From: Nitrospira sp.
Lineage (GTDB): Bacteria; Nitrospirota; Nitrospiria; Nitrospirales; Nitrospiraceae
Length of the DNA: 64,000 nt
NCBI GenBank assembly: GCA_005116945.1
Contig: SWDH01000029.1
Coordinates: forward strand, 119,620-183,619
Reading direction: 5' to 3'
Numbering within the stretch: position 1 is the first letter of the stretch; every line of letters starts with the position of its first letter. Under the pieces are notes generated by a model that was not told the origin of the DNA, searched no databases, and saw only the letters and a program-made list of their open reading frames with translations. Both the position numbers and the translations under genes were made by a program. Below, in pieces: positions 60,154-64,000 of the stretch.

Positions 60154-60888
60154 ATGAGTGCGGAACCTATCACACGCATCAAGTCGAAGACGCCCGTACC
60201 CTACGAACTCTCGGCGATTCATTACGATACCCACGACACAAAGACGTTCTGCTTTGCCCTGCCTGACGATGCCACGTTGGACATGCTGCCAGGGGATTTT
60301 CTCTATGTCCATGCGTCGATCGACGGGAAGCAGGTCAAGCGTCCCTACACGCCGTCGTCGATGCCTGGGGCTACGGGATATTTCGACTTGACGGTCAAAC
60401 GGTACGAAACCGGCGTGGTGTCGAAGTATCTCCATGCGCGGGGGGCTGGAGACCGCGTGCTGATGAGCGGGCCGAATCCTGGTGGCCATTGGGTGGACGG
60501 CATGGCGAAGAAGGTGGGGTTTGTGGCCGGCGGCACGGGCATCACCCCGATGATTTCTATCATTCGCTGGATTCTTGCCCAGAGCCTCCCTATCGAGTTG
60601 TTTCTGGTCTTTGCCAACAAGGCCGAGGCCGACATCATCTTCCGAGAGGAGTGGGACGAGGATGCACGCGAGCACGCGAGCTTCCATTGTTATCATGTCC
60701 TGGAGCAGCCGCCCTCTGGCTGGTTGCAAGGTACGGGTCGTATCACCGAGGACATGTTGCGCGTGCATCTGCCGGCGCCCAGTCCTGACACCGTGATCTT
60801 TCTCTGTGGCCCCCCGCCGATGACCGACGCGCTGGAAACGACGCTCAAATCGATCGGCCACTCCGAGCAGGCCATCATCCTTCCGTAA
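60154..60888 (+). CDS. Cytochrome b5 reductase-type FAD/NAD(P)H oxidoreductase
   Basis: 244 aa, ferredoxin-NADP reductase superfamily. FAD-binding KRPYTPSSMPG (about 67-77), second FAD contact GVVSKYLHARGAGDRVLMSG, NAD(P)-binding GFVAGGTGITPMISIIRW, and C-terminal FLCGPPPMTDALE. No ferredoxin or heme domain is fused and there is no signal peptide, so it is a cytosolic or peripheral electron donor with unknown acceptor. The 285 bp upstream (59869-60153) hold no gene. Confidence 0.9.
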   Translation: MSAEPITRIKSKTPVPYELSAIHYDTHDTKTFCFALPDDATLDMLPGDFLYVHASIDGKQVKRPYTPSSMPGATGYFDLTVKRYETGVVSKYLHARGAGDRVLMSGPNPGGHWVDGMAKKVGFVAGGTGITPMISIIRWILAQSLPIELFLVFANKAEADIIFREEWDEDAREHASFHCYHVLEQPPSGWLQGTGRITEDMLRVHLPAPSPDTVIFLCGPPPMTDALETTLKSIGHSEQAIILP

Positions 60889-61040
60889 CCACTTCCACAC
60901 GTAGATTTTCTCGTTCAATCCTCAGTAGTTGGATAGGAGTCCCTTTGGACAACTACCAACTGTGAGCTGATTCAACCGGCAGATAGAGTATAATGTTGAA
61001 GTCGCTGCACTGTGTGTCCCGCCTTGCCAAGGAGGTCGCT

Positions 61041-61526
61041 ATGCGAATTCTTCTGGCCGTTGACGAGTCCGAGAACTCCCATCGCGTTGTCCAGTATGTT
61101 GGATCTTTTCTAGGTCGAACGCCTGAAGTCGTCGTCACGCTCTTTCATGTGCTCAAGCCCATGCCGCGGGGGTTGCTGGAGCATGGCGGGTCGGAGAATC
61201 CTGCCGCTGAGGCGCAATTGGGCGTGCAGTTGCGCGTTGAGCAAGAAGCCTGGATTCGGAAGGAACGGGAATCCGAGTGTCATGTCCTGAGGCAGGCGTG
61301 CGAGGCGCTGGCACAATTCGGGTTCGACATGAGCCACGTGGCGGTGAAGTACGGTCATGATGACAATATTGCAAGAAATATTCTCGAAGAGGCGCGCAGT
61401 GGACATCACGACACGATCGTCGTGGGACGGCAGGGAACGTCTCGAATCAAACAGATCTTCGGCGGCGGCACGACCGATCGTGTGCTGCGCGACGCCAAGG
61501 GCTTTGCGATCTGGGTGGTGGAATGA
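61041..61526 (+). CDS. Universal stress protein UspA family
   Basis: 161 aa from ATG 61041, with AGGAGG upstream. The start MRILLAVDESENSHRVVQYV and the ATP-binding pattern DTIVVGRQGTSRIKQIFGGG, then TTDRVLRDAKGFAIWVVE, fit ATP-binding Usp proteins (G-2x-G-9x-G-S/T). A helical insertion of charged residues lies between strands 2 and 3. Cytosolic stress-related role. Followed after about 150 bp by a Lys/Ala-rich small protein. Confidence 0.9.
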   Translation: MRILLAVDESENSHRVVQYVGSFLGRTPEVVVTLFHVLKPMPRGLLEHGGSENPAAEAQLGVQLRVEQEAWIRKERESECHVLRQACEALAQFGFDMSHVAVKYGHDDNIARNILEEARSGHHDTIVVGRQGTSRIKQIFGGGTTDRVLRDAKGFAIWVVE

Positions 61527-61679
61527 AAGGGGTAATGTTTGAATACCACCACCTCGATCTTCGTTTTAGGCTAGTTGGATATCGACGGGGGCCTCGTTGA
61601 CATGATCTGGAGAGGAGAGGATACTTTCAAAGCGAACAGTACGAGTCACGACGAATTTTCTAACGCAAGGAGAAGGAAG

Positions 61680-61955
61680 ATGAACATAAAGATGATGGTA
61701 GTGATGGCGGTGGGTATCGCGGTGCTGGGGATGTCGATGCTGGTACAGGCGGGAGAAATGAAGGCTCAGGTTGAAGCCGCTAAGGGTGAGATGGCTGCAA
61801 CGACGGAGGAAGCCAAGGGGGAAGTCAAGGCCAAGGTCGAAGCGGCCAAGGGGAATAAAATGAGTGCGGCGATGGAGCGTGGAAAAGGAAAGGCGAAGGG
61901 CGCCCTTGAGCGGGCCAAAGGCAAAGTGAAGGAGATGAAGGCCAAGACGGAGTAA
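61680..61955 (+). CDS. Small exported Lys/Ala-rich helical protein
   Basis: 91 aa from ATG 61680, preceded by AAGGAGAAGGAAG. Signal segment MMVVMAVGIAVLGMSMLVQA. The mature part is a degenerate repeat of K-x-x-V/A-x-x-AKG units: MKAQVEAAKGEMAATTEEAK, GEVKAKVEAAKG, GKGKAKGALERAKGKVKEMK. This is LEA- or CsbD-like amphipathic helix, without cysteines. Possibly a stress or surface protein; no named family. Confidence 0.65.
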   Translation: MNIKMMVVMAVGIAVLGMSMLVQAGEMKAQVEAAKGEMAATTEEAKGEVKAKVEAAKGNKMSAAMERGKGKAKGALERAKGKVKEMKAKTE

Positions 61956-62348
61956 TTCCTACGATCCCGATTCACAAGAGATGCAGGGAGTATCGCACCG
62001 TAGAAGATAGGGCTTGCCTGATAATGGTTCCGAGGTCTATGTGCGGTGTCATGCGCCGCACATAAGAGTGTGGCCAGAAGGTCCTGCCAGCCGATTCCGA
62101 GGCTGGTCTTCGAAGGGTTTTCGCAGCGATCCTCACCACACAATCCCCGGGACGGGTTAGGAGTCTGCCAGCAGACTGCTGGTTACCTCCATCCTCGCCT
62201 CCTGCTTTTCGCGTCGATGCTTGCCTGGATAGCCAAAATTTTCTCGATCAAGTGGTTGACACGAATCCTCCCATAGCCTAGCCTGTCGTCGGTTCATACC
62301 ATTTCCTGAGCGCGCGGTCCGTCGGTCGATAGAAGGGGAGGGATCCAC
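61956..62348. other. Intergenic stretch with one hairpin
   Basis: 393 bases between the Lys/Ala-rich gene and the phosphatase gene. Apart from the hairpin at 62038-62064 I see no gene or repeat. Confidence 0.4.
62038..62064. terminator. Hairpin downstream of the Lys/Ala-rich gene
   Basis: TATGTGCGG (62038-62046) and CCGCACATA (62056-62064), an exact 9-bp stem with a 9-nt loop, about 80 bp after the stop codon and without a T-run. Confidence 0.45.
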
Positions 62349-63821
62349 ATGGACATCAGACTGTACCCTAGACCTGCCCCTGCTATGACGGCCCACCAAA
62401 CTGCGGGGGACCGCTTGCAGATCTGGATTGGCGTGTTTGGAGTGGCTACTCCACCACCGATCCAGTGGTTTTTGAACGGCACGCCTATCACGCCCACGAC
62501 CATTACAGACCTTCATTCCGTACGCTCAGCAGAACTTGTACCATCGACTTCACCACGGGCATTCACGGGGGTGTATGAATTCACGGGCCTGCAGCCGGAG
62601 AGCGCGTACACGGTGAAGGCACAGTCGGGTGTTCAGCAGGCTTCAATTGAGGTGCAGACCTTACCCGATCAGCTCCCAACCGATTCGAGCAAGCCGTTTC
62701 ACGTGCTGCTCGTGTCTTGTTACTATCAGCCGGAAGATCGCAGTGAGCTCGTCAGTGCGGTCATCGGCCAGCTGAAAGGTACGCTTCGTCCGAATCTGAC
62801 ATTGTTGCTCGGAGACCAAGTGTACTTAGACCTCCCCACACTCACTGATTTCAAAGATGATACGACGTGGTTGGCCGACTGGTTCGAACGGTACTACGTG
62901 AACAACTGGCGAGGGCCTGGTGGTTTAGAGGCAATTTTGTCTTCAGCTCCCTGCATCAGCATTCCAGATGATCATGAGTATTGGAATAACGCACCACATG
63001 ATAGCCTCGTGGTCGGTAACACGCAGTCTGCTGCGGGCCGGGAGCGCTGGCGTACCGCGGCTGAAATGCTGTATCGAGGATTCCAGCTTCCTGCTCCTCT
63101 GCAGCTCGGTGACCCATTCATACTGGACATTCCCCCGCTTTCTTTTTTCTTGGCCGATTCGCGGAGTCAACGATCTGAGAATCGCAGTCGATCGATGACG
63201 CCACAGGCGTTGCAAGCGCTGCAAGCTTGGTGCAATCGCGTGTCGCAGGAAGGTTTGTTCGGTGTCTTCGCCACAGGCCAGTCGCTCTACGATGAACCCG
63301 TGGGAAGCCTGAAAGGCAGCGTGGTGGATTATTCTCTTTCCAACTATGCAGACTATCCGGAAGTCATTCGCATGCTCATGTCGATTCCGGATCGTGGGCG
63401 ACCGATACTCTGTTTGACGGGAGATGTTCATTGGGGACGAGTCGCGAAAAGTGTTGACGTCAAGACTGGGCGCGACGCCCTCTATGAGGTCATCTCATCA
63501 CCCAGCGCGTTGGTGAGTTCGGTTGGGTTTGATCAGCTGAAGATGGTTGGAGGGTTTTTCGGAGGTTTGTTTGGCAAATCAGATCCATGGCCTCGTCACT
63601 CCAATCCGGACACACCGCCGGACTTTCTCGCCAGGCAGGTGTTCGATAAACGGTATCAATCAAATGAATTGTATGGCCAACCGGGCGATCAAGTGGTGCT
63701 GTTATCGTTCACGCGTGCAGGACATGGCGTCGACGTAGGTGTGACGTATTATCCGATCCATGAAGAGGCTCACGTGCGTCAACCGATCGCAGTGGGGCCG
63801 TTGCGCTTGCGTCCTTTATGA
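62349..63821 (+). CDS. PhoD-like metallophosphatase
   Basis: 490 aa, GGGAGG before ATG 62349. A fibronectin-like N-terminal part (about 20-110: GVYEFTGLQPESAYTVKAQS) precedes the phosphatase core. Core motifs: LLVSCYYQPEDRSE, LLLGDQVYLDLP, ISIPDDHEYWNNAPHDS, FFLADSRSQRSE, LCLTGDVHWGRVA. These give the D, N/H and H ligands of PhoD-like enzymes. No Tat or Sec signal peptide is visible, unlike classical secreted PhoD. It is followed after 12 bp by another gene, a likely operon. Confidence 0.8.
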   Translation: MDIRLYPRPAPAMTAHQTAGDRLQIWIGVFGVATPPPIQWFLNGTPITPTTITDLHSVRSAELVPSTSPRAFTGVYEFTGLQPESAYTVKAQSGVQQASIEVQTLPDQLPTDSSKPFHVLLVSCYYQPEDRSELVSAVIGQLKGTLRPNLTLLLGDQVYLDLPTLTDFKDDTTWLADWFERYYVNNWRGPGGLEAILSSAPCISIPDDHEYWNNAPHDSLVVGNTQSAAGRERWRTAAEMLYRGFQLPAPLQLGDPFILDIPPLSFFLADSRSQRSENRSRSMTPQALQALQAWCNRVSQEGLFGVFATGQSLYDEPVGSLKGSVVDYSLSNYADYPEVIRMLMSIPDRGRPILCLTGDVHWGRVAKSVDVKTGRDALYEVISSPSALVSSVGFDQLKMVGGFFGGLFGKSDPWPRHSNPDTPPDFLARQVFDKRYQSNELYGQPGDQVVLLSFTRAGHGVDVGVTYYPIHEEAHVRQPIAVGPLRLRPL

Positions 63822-63833
63822 GAGGAGGAATCT

Positions 63834-64000
63834 ATGCTTCCGATAGCTCCGGCACGGACCAATCGAGAATGGGAAGGTGTGCAGTCCCTTCCAGGCCTAG
63901 GTGGCGAAGACAATCTGGGCTGGTTAGGGCGCGCCACTCAGACTCTGTCATCTCAATTTGGTGACGCGCTTAAATCTCAGGAGCTGGTACGGCTTGTGTT
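63834..64000 (+). CDS. Unrecognised gene, 5' part only
   Basis: Begins at ATG 63834, 12 bp after the phosphatase stop, with AGGAGG 5 nt upstream; open to the window edge (55 codons). The visible start is MLPIAPARTNREWEGVQSLP, then LGGEDNLGWLGRATQTLSSQ and FGDALKSQELVRL. No signal peptide. Function unknown; the context suggests cotranscription with the PhoD-like gene. Confidence 0.65.
   Translation, partial: MLPIAPARTNREWEGVQSLPGLGGEDNLGWLGRATQTLSSQFGDALKSQELVRLV

Overview
The window looks like a chromosomal segment of a Nitrospira-like bacterium (Nitrospirota). This is an inference from three things: the gene complement (gap-pgk-tpiA-secG, mutS2, queG, thiI, SmbP-type metal-binding protein, cupredoxin/propeller protein, many small secreted proteins), moderately high GC, and a dispersed roughly 125-bp element (family A here) starting CAGGATGCTGAAAAAG that I associate from memory with Nitrospira genomes. 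There is no rRNA, tRNA, CRISPR array, transposase, phage or integrase gene that I can see.

Layout. 1-6.5 kb is core: the ilvE 3' end (+), the lower-glycolysis operon gap-pgk-tpiA-secG (-), and mutS2 (+). 6.5-12.6 kb is accessory: a secreted esterase, two lipoproteins (one SPFH), a BrnT/BrnA-like toxin-antitoxin pair lying between two copies of repeat family B, and a two-gene unit of paralogous secreted proteins, one with TPRs. 13-26 kb is mostly housekeeping (sigma-54 regulator, queG, thiI, trxB, coaE, hydroxyacid dehydrogenase, dipeptide epimerase, cytosolic Mo-oxidoreductase), with a family A repeat in many gaps. 27-29.5 kb holds a VTT/TVP38 membrane protein with a CxxxxC flavin disulfide oxidoreductase. 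29.5-31.2 kb looks like a remnant of an integron cassette array: two cassette-type ORFs, one strong attC candidate and no integrase, again between two family B repeats. 32.7-35.9 kb is a tightly overlapping operon (radical SAM, DUF547 lipoprotein, ferritin-like di-iron protein, GT2), followed by a secreted cupredoxin/beta-propeller protein.

39.5-43.9 kb: a protein resembling alpha-KG-HExxH peptide beta-hydroxylases is followed by a PIN toxin module, a diverged fragment of the hydroxylase's own 3' end and a HEPN-domain protein. That accessory block is bounded by two inverted family A elements. 43.9-47.6 kb has a KimA-like transporter with a secreted Ig-like protein and a YbaK-type deacylase. 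48-57.5 kb is a sensory/redox region: Cache histidine kinase plus NarL-type regulator, a small secreted protein, a c-heme DUF3365/Tll0287-like protein translationally coupled to a protease/SUMF fusion, and a 969-aa lipoprotein of the animal heme peroxidase superfamily. 57.5-64 kb: SmbP-like protein, MlaC-like protein, ferredoxin-reductase-type flavoprotein, UspA, a small Lys/Ala helical protein, a PhoD-like phosphatase and the start of an unrecognised gene.

The strongest overall pattern is the link between repeats and cargo. Family B copies bracket both the BrnTA pair and the cassette remnant. Family A copies sit at gene 3' ends, in at least four cases supplying the stop codon, and bracket the PIN/HEPN block.
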